Part shown: piece after piece, positions 17,201 through 24,347 of the stretch
Position numbering within the stretch: the stretch's first letter is position 1
Layout of the letters: each line of letters begins with the position of its first letter
Assembly (NCBI GenBank): GCA_938008535.1
Contig: CALLKF010000208.1
Location: 1-28,325, forward strand
Reading direction: 5' to 3'
Length of the DNA: 28,325 bases
From: an uncultured Saprospirales bacterium
GTDB lineage: Bacteria > Bacteroidota > Bacteroidia > Chitinophagales > JADIYW01
Notes under the pieces: generated by a model
What the model was told of the DNA's origin: nothing
Databases searched by the model: none
Seen by the model: only the letters and a program-made list of their open reading frames with translations
Position numbers and translations under genes: made by a program

Positions 17201-20200
17201 TTGTCAATGCAGGCGTTGTTGCTGGATTGCCACTTAAACCACCTGTCCATGTATAAGTAGTCGCACCATTTGCTGTCAATGTAGCCGTTTGTCCATCACA
17301 AATACTCGGTGAATTTACCGTTACCGTTGGATTTGGTTTTACAGTTACCGTTGCTACTGCTGTACCTGTGCAACCATTCGTTGTGCCTGTTACGGTATAA
17401 TTTGTATTCGCGTTTAGAGCTAATGTTATTGCTGGATTGCCTGTCAAACCACCTGTCCATGTGTATGTCGTTGCGCCACCAGCCGTTAGTGTTGCAGTTT
17501 GTCCGGCACAAATACTCGGAGAGTTTACTGTTAATACTGGATTCGGTTTTACAGTTACCGTTGCAATCGCTGTGCCTGTACAACCGTTTGTGGTACCTGT
17601 TACTGTATAACTTGTATTTGCATTTAAAGCTAATGTTGTTGCTGGATTTCCAACTAAACCACCTGTCCATGTATAAGTAGTTGCACCAGCTGCTGTAAGC
17701 GTTGCTGTTTTTCCGTCACAAATACTTGGTGAATTAACCGTTACTGTAGGATTTGTTTTTATAGTTACTGTTGCAACCGCTGTACCTGTACAACCACTTG
17801 TTGTTCCTGTTACAGTGTAAGATGTATTTGTTGTTAATGCAGGCGTTGTAGCTGGATTGCCACTCAATCCACCTGTCCATGTATATGATGTTGCGCCATT
17901 CGCTGTCAATGTAGCAGTTTGTCCGCTGCAGATACTTGGTGAGTTTACTGTAACTGTTGGTTTTGGTGTAACTGTAACTGTTGCAACTGCTGTACCTGTA
18001 CAGCCATTGGTTGTACCTGTTACTGTATAATTTGTATTCGTTGATAAAGCTGGTGTTGTTACCGGATTACCTGACAAACCACCTGTCCATGTATAAGTGG
18101 TTGCGCCATTTGCTGTAAGCGTTGCTGTTTGTGTTGCACAAATAGTTGGCGAGTTTACCGTTACCGTTGGATTTGCTTTTACTGTTACATTCGCTACTGC
18201 TGTGCCTGTACAACCGTTCGTTGTTCCTGTTACGGTATAACTTGTGTTTGCATTTAATGCTAATGTAGTTGCCGGATTGCCAGTTAAACCACCTGTCCAG
18301 GTATAAGTGGTGGCACCTGCTGCTGTAAGCGTTGCTGTTTGTCCATCACAAATACTTGGTGAATTTACCGTTACTGTTGGATTTGGCTTTACCGTTATTG
18401 AAACCGGATTACTTAATTTTGGATTATTGGTTACACAACCTAAACTACTAGTTAATCTAACCGTAACTACGTCAGTATTATTAAATGTTGTTGAAGTATA
18501 TGTATTACTGTTTGCACCAACAGGATTTCCATTTACAAACCATTGATAGGTAGGTGTTGCACCGCCATTTGTTGGGTTTGCCGTCAACGTTAAAGATGCG
18601 CCCGGACAAATTGCTGCGTTTCCGGAAATAGTAACATCAACAGGTAATGGACTGCTAATAATCATTACAACAACGTTGCTTGTTGCTTGTAAACCTGAGT
18701 TACAAGTTGAAGTACTGGTTACTGTAACTTTTACCTGATCGTTATTATTTAAAGTATTGTTTGAATAGGTATTGCTGTTCGTTCCGACAGGATTGCCATT
18801 TAAGTACCATTGATACGTTGGCGGTGTACCTGCATTTACAGGTGTTGCCGTAAAGGTTACATTCGTTCCGGGACAAATTGAATTGGTAGATGCTAAAATA
18901 GATACCGTTGGTGGCACATTGGTTACTGTAATATTTTTTGTAACTGTTTCCAAGCAACCTTTATTACTTTTTACGGTTAATGAAATTGTTTTTACACCAG
19001 TAGTAGCATAAGTAACTGTTGGTGGATTTTGCCCAACATACGTTGCAGGTGTTGCTCCAACACCAAAGTTCCAAGTCCATTGAACTAGAGTTCCTAATGG
19101 TGGTGGTGTAGAGCCATCTGTAAAGGTTATTGCTTCACCCGGACAAATCTGATCATCTGCATCGCTGTCATTTATCACAGCTGTTGGACCTTGAATTTGA
19201 GCAGTTCCACCGAATACAATCGAAAATCCATTTCCTGTTGAAGTAAAATTATTGATGGCCAATGCATACGTTTCTCCAGCTACCACTGTGAGTTCTTTAG
19301 CAAACTGACTCTGACATCTGTTAGAACCAATTCCACATAAAAAATAAGCTAAATCTGCGTTACAACCGGAATATTCGTCATTAAAAGTTGCTGTTGGCGT
19401 TAAACCAGTGTTGGACGTATTTGCATTTGCACCACCTGGTGTACAATCCGGAGCAGACGCCATGCAACGTTGCACAGATTTACCTGTGCAGTTTCCTATT
19501 CCGTTTGGTAATTTATACACAACGAAATCTAAATCATCACCAGTGTTTGTAGGTGATAAAATAAAATTAAAGGTTCCTGAAGTTGCAAATGTGAAAGCAT
19601 ACCACGTTGAATTAGATTCTATGGTTCCGCCACCAAAACAGGCAGCATCGTTCATTTCTGTATTGTTAGTTCCTGCACCTGTTACACTTGGCACGGTGAA
19701 TGGATCTTTACTGCACAAGGCAACGGCTGTTGGACAATCGCTGCTTGGAACTGGCACCGGATTGTAATTATTGATACAGTATTGAAACGTTCCTTTGTTT
19801 GCATTTACACCATCAACACGAATTAAATAGGTTTCGCCAATCGTTAAACCACCTCTATAAACTTGTATAATATTTTGACCGGCAGGTGCAGAACCACAAA
19901 CCAATTCATTTAATGTTGTGGCACATGTGCCTGAATATAATGCTACTTGTGGTCTATTTAAAGTACCACCAACAGGACTTCCCTGATTTCCATTAATGGT
20001 GATAGTTACATCTGATGCTGTGGCTACAAATTTATACCAAACATCATTGACAGTGCCGCCCCAACACGTTGCTGCACCAAAACCTCCGCTGGTTGCTACA
20101 TCATCTGTAGAAGCTACGGTAGTGCCTGCTCCGTTTGCCGAACAAAAGTTAACAACCGATGAAATCAATATGGCATTCGGACAAGCGTCATTGGCCGGCT

Positions 20201-20258
20201 GTGCATACGAAAGTAAAGATATGAATATAAAAAATGAAAGAAAATAGAGTCTTCTCAT
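14253..20258 (-). CDS. Giant secreted repeat protein with type IX secretion type B sorting domain
   Basis: The protein has 2001 residues. A signal peptide (about 1-19, SYA|Q) is followed by two related N-terminal beta domains (about 20-165 and 170-350), each with conserved Cys pairs and WYKF or WYAF motifs. A PKD-like domain (about 355-447, QWTWNFG...TVTYATTG) and two Ig-like repeats with YQW(Y/F)xNGNPVG follow. Next come 14 tandem repeats of 70 residues (71 in one), one more YQWFLNGNPVG Ig-like domain, and a C-terminal gliding-motility-type domain (about 1908-2001: PTAFSPNNDGIND, FDRWGEKVF, WNGKYKG, GTVTLLK). Such proteins cross the outer membrane by the type IX system and stay on the surface or are released. 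An adhesin role is inferred from the architecture. It stands alone, with its own terminator. Confidence 0.93.
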   Translation of the reverse strand: MRRLYFLSFFIFISLLSYAQPANDACPNAILISSVVNFCSANGAGTTVASTDDVATSGGFGAATCWGGTVNDVWYKFVATASDVTITINGNQGSPVGGTLNRPQVALYSGTCATTLNELVCGSAPAGQNIIQVYRGGLTIGETYLIRVDGVNANKGTFQYCINNYNPVPVPSSDCPTAVALCSKDPFTVPSVTGAGTNNTEMNDAACFGGGTIESNSTWYAFTFATSGTFNFILSPTNTGDDLDFVVYKLPNGIGNCTGKSVQRCMASAPDCTPGGANANTSNTGLTPTATFNDEYSGCNADLAYFLCGIGSNRCQSQFAKELTVVAGETYALAINNFTSTGNGFSIVFGGTAQIQGPTAVINDSDADDQICPGEAITFTDGSTPPPLGTLVQWTWNFGVGATPATYVGQNPPTVTYATTGVKTISLTVKSNKGCLETVTKNITVTNVPPTVSILASTNSICPGTNVTFTATPVNAGTPPTYQWYLNGNPVGTNSNTYSNNTLNNNDQVKVTVTSTSTCNSGLQATSNVVVMIISSPLPVDVTISGNAAICPGASLTLTANPTNGGATPTYQWFVNGNPVGANSNTYTSTTFNNTDVVTVRLTSSLGCVTNNPKLSNPVSITVKPNPTVTVNSPSICDGQTATLTAAGATTYTWTGGLTGNPATTLALNANTSYTVTGTTNGCTGTAVANVTVKANPTVTVNSPTICATQTATLTANGATTYTWTGGLSGNPVTTPALSTNTNYTVTGTTNGCTGTAVATVTVTPKPTVTVNSPSICSGQTATLTANGATSYTWTGGLSGNPATTPALTTNTSYTVTGTTSGCTGTAVATVTIKTNPTVTVNSPSICDGKTATLTAAGATTYTWTGGLVGNPATTLALNANTSYTVTGTTNGCTGTAIATVTVKPNPVLTVNSPSICAGQTATLTAGGATTYTWTGGLTGNPAITLALNANTNYTVTGTTNGCTGTAVATVTVKPNPTVTVNSPSICDGQTATLTANGATTYTWTGGLSGNPATTPALTTNTSYTVTGTTNGCTKTAVATVTVKPNPTVTVNSPSICSGQTATLTATGATTYTWTGGLTGNPATTLALNANQSYTVTGTTNGCTGTAVANVTVKTNPTVTVNSPSICNGQTATLTANGATTYTWTGGLSGNPVTTAALSSNQSYTVTGTTNGCTGTAVATVTVKPNPTVTVNSPFICTNQTATLTANGATTYTWTGGLTGNPATTASLPSTATFTVTGTTNGCTGTATSTVTVKPNLTIDVNSPNICDGQSTTLTASGGNTYTWTGGLPPNASVSTGVLSSTQIYTVTGTTNGCTGTAIATVTVTPNPIVTVNSPSICATQTATLTANGATTYTWTGGLVGNPATTPALNSNQSYTVTGTTNGCTGSAVATVTVKPNPIVTVNSVSICDGQNTTLTANGATTYTWTGGLSGNPATTPALNANQSYTVTGTTNGCTGTATSTITVKPNPVVTVNSPSICDGQFTTLTANGATTYTWTGGLTGNPATTPALSSNQNYTVTGTTNGCTGVATSTVTVKPNPVVTVNSPVICSGQTATLTANGATTYVWSGGLPPNAIVTTLPLNSSQTFTVKGTTNGCSSTLVNAVVTVNPTKITNITRNICSDQSVTVGSQTFNTSGLHTVVLQTSKNCDSTVNLTLNVTTVLTPTVSITSNKNDICKGDVVVFTANAQNTRVTPTYQWFLNGNPVGTNSNQFSSSTLNNNDKVEVIINTTASCLTTNSVTSNSIIMKVSSIDYAVNAPPYCTGKSSFIDLNIPQPAYTILWKNGTDTFTTVNTDSIPVNYKATTNVQAIIKYGNGCSKTVNIIDTVYQLPAIDAVVDKPNAKYEEEVQLNVNGGGTLQYNWTPASVLNNDSIKNPTSIITATTLFSVVVKDKNGCVNADSVKVNLINECTNDFIFVPTAFSPNNDGINDCFHILSPPKLTNYKMVIFDRWGEKVFESNNTIDCWNGKYKGAEAESDSYIYVITFICYNGTPLTKQGTVTLLK
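15441..18383 (-). repeat. Fourteen in-frame tandem repeats of 210 bp coding 70-residue Ig-like modules
   Basis: Each unit begins NPTVTVNSP-IC-GQTATLTA, continues TTYTWTGGL-GNPATT and ends YTVTGTTNGCTGTAVATVTVK. Two Cys per unit (IC and NGC) could form a disulfide. Unit 10 has one extra residue (GLPPNASVS), and unit 14 is the most diverged (TYVWSGG, NGCSSTLV). Neighbouring copies differ mostly at synonymous third positions, so the protein sequence is more conserved than the DNA. This points to selection on the protein rather than recent duplication alone. Confidence 0.92.
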
Positions 20259-20397
20259 AGCAGTAAATTTGTGTTCTATAAATTTAAGAAGAAAGTAGCA
20301 GAATTATAACTATTACAGTAAAAAGTTAACGATTGTGTATTTTTTGAAGTAATTATGACATTTTTTGTGGATTATTTATTTTTAGTAGTTTTACCAA

Positions 20398-21399
20398 ATG
20401 GAAAAAAGAGAGTTGCGCATTGTTTTTATGGGAACACCTGATTTTGTGGTTCCGTATTTGGATATTTTAGTTCAACATCATTATACTATAGTTGGTGTTA
20501 TTACTGCACCAGATAAACCTGCAGGTCGCGGACAACAATTGCATCAATCCGCAGTAAAGAAATATGCAGTTGAGAAAAACTTAGCTGTTCTACAACCAGA
20601 GAAATTAAAGAATACTGATTTTATTAATGAACTAAAAGCGTTAGAGCCGAATCTTTTTATTGTGGTTGCTTTTAGAATGCTGCCTGAAATCGTTTGGCAG
20701 ATGCCTGCATTTGGTACGTTTAATTTGCATGCTTCACTCCTGCCACAATATCGTGGTGCGGCGCCGATCAATTGGGCTGTTATTAATGGTGAACAAGAGA
20801 CAGGTGTTACTACTTTTTTTCTTCAACAGGAAATAGATACCGGAAATATTATTTTGCAAGAAACGATAAAAATTGAAGATGAAGACAATGCCGGTTCGGT
20901 GCATGATAAACTAATGAATATTGGCTCGCAATTAGTTTTAAAAACTGTTCAGCAGATTGAAGAGAATTCTGTTGTAGCAAAACCACAAGAACTTACGACT
21001 CATGACTCACTACTTACGACTTTTAAGCATGCGCCAAAAATATTTAAAGAAACTTGTTTAATTGATTGGAATAAACCTGCTTTGGAAATACATAATTTAA
21101 TTCGTGGTTTGTCGCCGTACCCAACAGCGTTTACACATTTGGATGGAAAGGTGCTTAAGGTGTTTAAGAGCCAAGAGACAAGAGATGAGAGACAAGAGAC
21201 AAGAGATGAGAGACAAGAGACAAGAGATGAGGGACAAGAGATGAGAGATGAGAGACAAGATGGAAATGGCTATGTTACAGATAACAAAACTTTTCTTTCG
21301 TTTAAATGTGCGGATGGATATTTGGATATTTTGGAGTTGCAGTTGGAAGGAAAGAAGCGCATGAAAGTGGATGAGTTTTTGCGCGGCCATAAGTTTTAA
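20398..21399 (+). CDS. fmt: Methionyl-tRNA formyltransferase
   Basis: Fmt formylates initiator Met-tRNA with 10-formyl-THF. Residues 7-17 (RIVFMGTPDFV) start the Rossmann-like domain, PAGRG is at 41-45, and the catalytic triad Asn109, His111 and Asp147 is present in FNLHASLLPQYRGA and IDTGNI. The C-terminal OB-like domain ends LDILELQLEGKKRMKVDEFLRG. The length of 333 against about 315 in E. coli is explained by two low-complexity additions. One is a short TTHDSLLTTF piece at about 200-209, before the interdomain linker. The other is a heptad repeat (TRDERQE type) at about 259-288, in a surface loop between two strands. Both keep the frame, so the enzyme is probably active. It is divergent from the adhesin gene with 139 bases between. 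Confidence 0.95.
   Translation: MEKRELRIVFMGTPDFVVPYLDILVQHHYTIVGVITAPDKPAGRGQQLHQSAVKKYAVEKNLAVLQPEKLKNTDFINELKALEPNLFIVVAFRMLPEIVWQMPAFGTFNLHASLLPQYRGAAPINWAVINGEQETGVTTFFLQQEIDTGNIILQETIKIEDEDNAGSVHDKLMNIGSQLVLKTVQQIEENSVVAKPQELTTHDSLLTTFKHAPKIFKETCLIDWNKPALEIHNLIRGLSPYPTAFTHLDGKVLKVFKSQETRDERQETRDERQETRDEGQEMRDERQDGNGYVTDNKTFLSFKCADGYLDILELQLEGKKRMKVDEFLRGHKF
21172..21261 (+). repeat. 21-bp minisatellite inside fmt
   Basis: A purine-rich unit beginning AGAGATGAGAGACAAG repeats every 21 bases, with about three full copies and a partial, slightly altered fourth. It codes heptads of the form RDERQET, so copy-number changes do not shift the frame. The base composition, almost pure A/G on the coding strand, is unlike the rest of the gene. 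Confidence 0.88.
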
Positions 21400-21488
21400 C
21401 TAAGCATCGATTCGTTTTCTCTAACATCACCGAAAAAATAAGTACACTTTCGTGTTTTGTTACTGCAAATGTTAAAAATGTGTGTGGC

Positions 21489-21614
21489 GTCCGCACAAAT
21501 GAAGATGGCGTCCGCACAAATGATGATGGCGTCCGCACAAATGAAGATGGCTTCCGCACAAATGAAGATGGTGTCCGCACAAATGGTGATGGCGTCCGCA
21601 CAAATGATGATGAA
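21489..21614. repeat. Six-copy 21-bp tandem array with GTCCGCACAAATGA core
   Basis: Units start at 21489, 21510, 21531, 21552, 21573 and 21594, each GTCCGC (TTCCGC in the fourth) followed by ACAAATG and GAT. The spacing is exactly 21 with only scattered substitutions. Further downstream, GGTGTAAA, GGTCTAAA and TGTCTAAT at 21720, 21741 and 21762 keep the same register, suggesting old decayed units. Confidence 0.9.
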
Positions 21615-21685
21615 TTTCCTTTAAAAATAAAAATGATTGATTTTCAACTGATTAAACAATCGGCAAACTGGTTTTATTGTTTTTC

Positions 21686-21705
21686 TTGTCTGAACTGTGA
21701 TTTTT
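21686..21705 (+). repeat. Dispersed repeat, copy 1
   Basis: TTGTCTGAACTGTGATTTTT is identical over 20 bases to the minus strand at 26462-26481. Both copies continue into a TGAT-rich segment. Confidence 0.75.
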
Positions 21706-21892
21706 GTGATAGATATGATGGTGTAAATTTATTCAGTGCTGGTCTAAAACTATTAGATGCCTGTCTAATAAATTGCTTAAATTTGATTTGGAAGAGGTTG
21801 GTTGGAAAGGAATAAAGACGTGGAATACCTATCTAAATCTATTTTTATTTAAAATGTTATATTTACTGCAACATAATAAATACTAATTCAAC

Positions 21893-22807
21893 ATGGGCAT
21901 TTTTGATTCTATCTTCTCGCGAAAAAAGGACGACAAAGTAATTGAAACACCAATAGGATATATAAAAAATGGCATGGAATTTTTTAAAGAAAATTCTCCT
22001 TTTAACTTCTTAAGTGACAGTTTATTATTTTATTCCAATAATATTAAAGAGCAGATAAAATACATAAACACTCACAAAATCAGAAGCATTAAGATCAACA
22101 ATAGTAAAGGCGATTTTAACAATCTTGATTTTTTAGCAGAAATCAAACATATTGAAGGTGTTGCTATATTGCAAGATAATTTAGACTTAGACCCGGTTTA
22201 TAATTTAAAAAATCTAAAACGATTAAATTGCGCTACTATCACAACCGATTTCGATCTATCAAAATTTCCCGAATTAAGAATACTAGGAATTACATACAAT
22301 AAATTCGTGCATAATATTTCAAGCTGCAAAAATCTCAGCTGGTTATGGATAGATAAATTCAAGCAAGATAATTTATCTGACTTGATCTTACTTACTAACT
22401 TGACGAACTTAAATTTACATCAAACAAGTATTATAGATTTAGGTGGAATAGAGCATCTAAATAAGTTAACAGTTGTAAATATTGATCTTGCAAAACAACT
22501 TACATCACTTCATGGATTAAGCAAAAATAATAGTTCACTGGAAGTATTTTCTGTATATAATGCTCCAAAATTAAATGATTACCATTCTTTAGAAAATCTG
22601 TCAAATCTTAAAAAATTATTTTTTGGTAAAACAGGAGAAATTGAAAATTTAGACTTTATAAGAAACATGTCAAAATTAGAACAAATTAGTATTGGCATGA
22701 AAGTGACAGATGGAAATATGTCAAACCTGACGAATATAAAAAATGTTGGATTCATCGATTACCCACATTATAATTTGAAAATGAAAGATTTTCCAACTGT
22801 ATCTTAA
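21893..22807 (+). CDS. Leucine-rich-repeat-like protein
   Basis: The protein has 304 residues without signal peptide or membrane segment, so it is probably cytosolic. From about residue 60 to the end it shows irregular LRR-type periods of roughly 20-24 residues, such as NLDFLAEIKHIEGV, LKNLKRLNCATI, LTNLTNLNLHQTSIIDLGGIEHLNKL and LSNLKKLFFGKTGEIENLDFI. These fit a curved protein-binding solenoid related to the internalin-type repeat. The first 50 residues (MGIFDSIFSRKKDDK) are a separate charged head. The next gene starts three bases after its stop, so the two are likely co-transcribed. No partner or function is evident. Confidence 0.7.
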   Translation: MGIFDSIFSRKKDDKVIETPIGYIKNGMEFFKENSPFNFLSDSLLFYSNNIKEQIKYINTHKIRSIKINNSKGDFNNLDFLAEIKHIEGVAILQDNLDLDPVYNLKNLKRLNCATITTDFDLSKFPELRILGITYNKFVHNISSCKNLSWLWIDKFKQDNLSDLILLTNLTNLNLHQTSIIDLGGIEHLNKLTVVNIDLAKQLTSLHGLSKNNSSLEVFSVYNAPKLNDYHSLENLSNLKKLFFGKTGEIENLDFIRNMSKLEQISIGMKVTDGNMSNLTNIKNVGFIDYPHYNLKMKDFPTVS

Positions 22808-22810
22808 CTT

Positions 22811-23344
22811 ATGAAAAAATGGATCATTATATTGATTTCTTTATGTTGTGGCTGTTTAACTATTGCCTTGGCTTTTTCATTTCAAACAATTGATAATAAT
22901 CTGTTACTTGCAAATTTTAAAGGTGTTTGTTTTACAATTTCCTTATCTACTATCTTTATTATTTTAGGAATTATTATTCCGGCGTATAAAATATTGCCTC
23001 ATCAATATTACAAAATATGGCAGCCAGCGTTGTTAAAATTTATATGCAAAATTATTGGTGTAAAATTATTTGGAAAGATAATCGTGTTCCTGTTTTATAA
23101 TAAACAAAAAATAAAAGCTGCTTATTTTGGCAGCACGCAAGATAAGTTAGCTGCATTTATAACAAAAACGGAACGAAATGAATTTGGTCATTTAGTACCA
23201 TTTGTTTTAATCACTTTTTTCAGTGTTTATTTGGTGATTATAAACCGAAGTATTTTTGTTCCAGCTATTACGCTTACAAATATGCTGATCAATTTATATC
23301 CGGTTTTACTTCAAAGACATCATCGCGCTTATTATCACAAATAA
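22811..23344 (+). CDS. Small membrane protein, CrtO-like (glycosyl-diaponeurosporenoate acyltransferase-type) candidate
   Basis: The 177-residue protein has about four hydrophobic helices (near 4-22, 38-60, 125-145 and 148-168). The C-terminal signature NLYPVLLQRHHRAYY, and the helix before it starting ERNEFGHLVPF, recall the CrtO-type acyltransferase family. That family ends in a YPxxLQRxxR motif and acylates glycosylated carotenoids. The match is from memory and weak elsewhere. No other carotenoid gene is in the window, so a different acyl transfer or none is possible. It follows the LRR-like gene closely and ends one base before the opposing GMC remnant. Confidence 0.5.
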   Translation: MKKWIIILISLCCGCLTIALAFSFQTIDNNLLLANFKGVCFTISLSTIFIILGIIIPAYKILPHQYYKIWQPALLKFICKIIGVKLFGKIIVFLFYNKQKIKAAYFGSTQDKLAAFITKTERNEFGHLVPFVLITFFSVYLVIINRSIFVPAITLTNMLINLYPVLLQRHHRAYYHK

Positions 23345-23345
23345 A

Positions 23346-23747
23346 TTAATTAAACTCTGGATTATCTTGCTTCAACGGCATTTTGCTCATCGCGCGTTCG
23401 GAAATAGCGGTGATGCTTAAGCTTGGATTAACGCCAGGATTGGCAGACATCATGCTGCCATCGCAAACCATCATGTTTTTATAATTAAATACGTTGTTGT
23501 CTTTATCAATTACGCCACTCGCAGCATCTTTTCCCATGCAGGCACCGCCTAAAATATGTGCGGTGGTTGGAATGCCAAACAAGGTTTCCGTAATCATCAC
23601 CATCGCTTTGCCGTTTACAATTTTCTCTACTTCGTGCGCCAGTTCCTGTGCTTTGGGATTGAATGCAGTTGGAGCAGGACCGCTATCCATATTTGTTTTC
23701 ATTCCACTAAACATATTTCGTTTAAAACGCAAAAAATAAAGATACTT
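23346..23747 (-). pseudogene. GMC-type oxidoreductase (cholesterol oxidase-like), 5'-truncated remnant
   Basis: Only the last 133 or so residues of a protein normally above 500 are present. The C-terminal substrate/FAD region is clear: TTAHILGGACMGKD with the catalytic His, VIDKDNNVFNYKNMMVCDGS, and NPGVNPSLSITAISERAM with the partner Asn. The frame is open upward to a TGA at 23748-23750, and family-like sequence (RFKRNMFSGMKTNMDSGPAP) reaches almost to that stop. No in-frame ATG precedes it, and an unrelated DinB-like gene follows within 20 bases. The FAD-binding Rossmann half is therefore deleted and the product cannot be a working oxidoreductase. A separately translated fragment from TTG or an internal ATG is unlikely. 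Confidence 0.82.
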
Positions 23748-23766
23748 TCAATTAAAATGTTGATAA

Positions 23767-24228
23767 TTATAAGAGTTTCTTCAACAACATAATTTGTCCA
23801 AGATGGTAATGTAAATGCGATATTTGTCCATGTAAATTTCGATAAGATAAAGATGAACCTTCAAACATTGGCTGATCTAAAATAGCATCTTCTTTTTCGG
23901 TTAATTTATCAATTAAGAAATGAAACGAATCAATAAAATTTTGCTTCAAATCGTTCCAACTTTCTTCATTTAAATTATTGATAGTTGGAAAATCTTCTTC
24001 TTTAGTTAGTTCTTGATTTTCGCCATCTAAACGTTTTGCTATTACATAATTCCAGCAAGTTAAGTGTGCAGTTAATTCAGCAATATTTAAATGTTTCTCA
24101 TTGAGTTTTTTTGTTGCAGTTTCAGCAGTAATATCATTTAAAATTTGATGCGCATTAATGCCTGTCCAATTGTTACCAGTAGCAGTTTCTTGTAAAAGTG
24201 TTTTTATTTTATTGATTTCGGATTGCAT
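23767..24228 (-). CDS. DinB-like four-helix-bundle protein
   Basis: The product is 153 residues from the ATG at 24228 (MQSEINKIKT). A TTG at 24246 could add six residues but is less likely. The pattern is that of the DinB/YfiT superfamily: an early helix, then NIAELTAHLTCWNYVIAKRL with a conserved His, and a final helix HGQISHLHYHLGQIMLLKK with the paired His residues that bind a metal in this fold. Members include thiol-dependent transferases and stress-induced proteins, but most Bacteroidota copies have no known substrate. It reads toward the GMC remnant, and the deletion that truncated that gene may have ended next to this one. Confidence 0.75.
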   Translation of the reverse strand: MQSEINKIKTLLQETATGNNWTGINAHQILNDITAETATKKLNEKHLNIAELTAHLTCWNYVIAKRLDGENQELTKEEDFPTINNLNEESWNDLKQNFIDSFHFLIDKLTEKEDAILDQPMFEGSSLSYRNLHGQISHLHYHLGQIMLLKKLL

Positions 24229-24347
24229 ATAAATTATTGGTTTCAAATTACTTACAATTATCTAATAATAAAAATCGCTAAACAATTGTATTTATTTGTA
24301 TTGTTTAATTTAGAAATTATTACCTAAATTTACACAAATATTTCAAT

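Larger units (their letters stand above)
21400..21892. other. Gene-free stretch of about 490 bases
   Basis: This stretch contains the GTCCGCACAAATGA array, a copy of a dispersed 20-base repeat and otherwise AT-rich sequence. An open frame at 21480-21815 on the + strand is a by-product of the 21-bp period: it begins in the repeat and ends in non-repetitive sequence without recognisable protein features. A TATATTTA 41 bases before the gene at 21893 could be its -7 box, but the match is weak. Confidence 0.65.

Noticed and set aside
15193..17680. Many open frames on both strands across the adhesin repeats
   Set aside because: They repeat with the 210-bp unit in other frames of a clear coding sequence.
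15441..18383. Link between the 210-bp protein repeat and the 21-bp arrays, since 210 is ten times 21
   Set aside because: I see no 21-bp sub-period inside the 70-residue unit, so the ratio is probably chance.
21480..21815. 111-codon open frame starting MCGVRTNEDG
   Set aside because: The first third is the 21-bp array and the remainder covers a dispersed repeat; no promoter or domain supports a gene.
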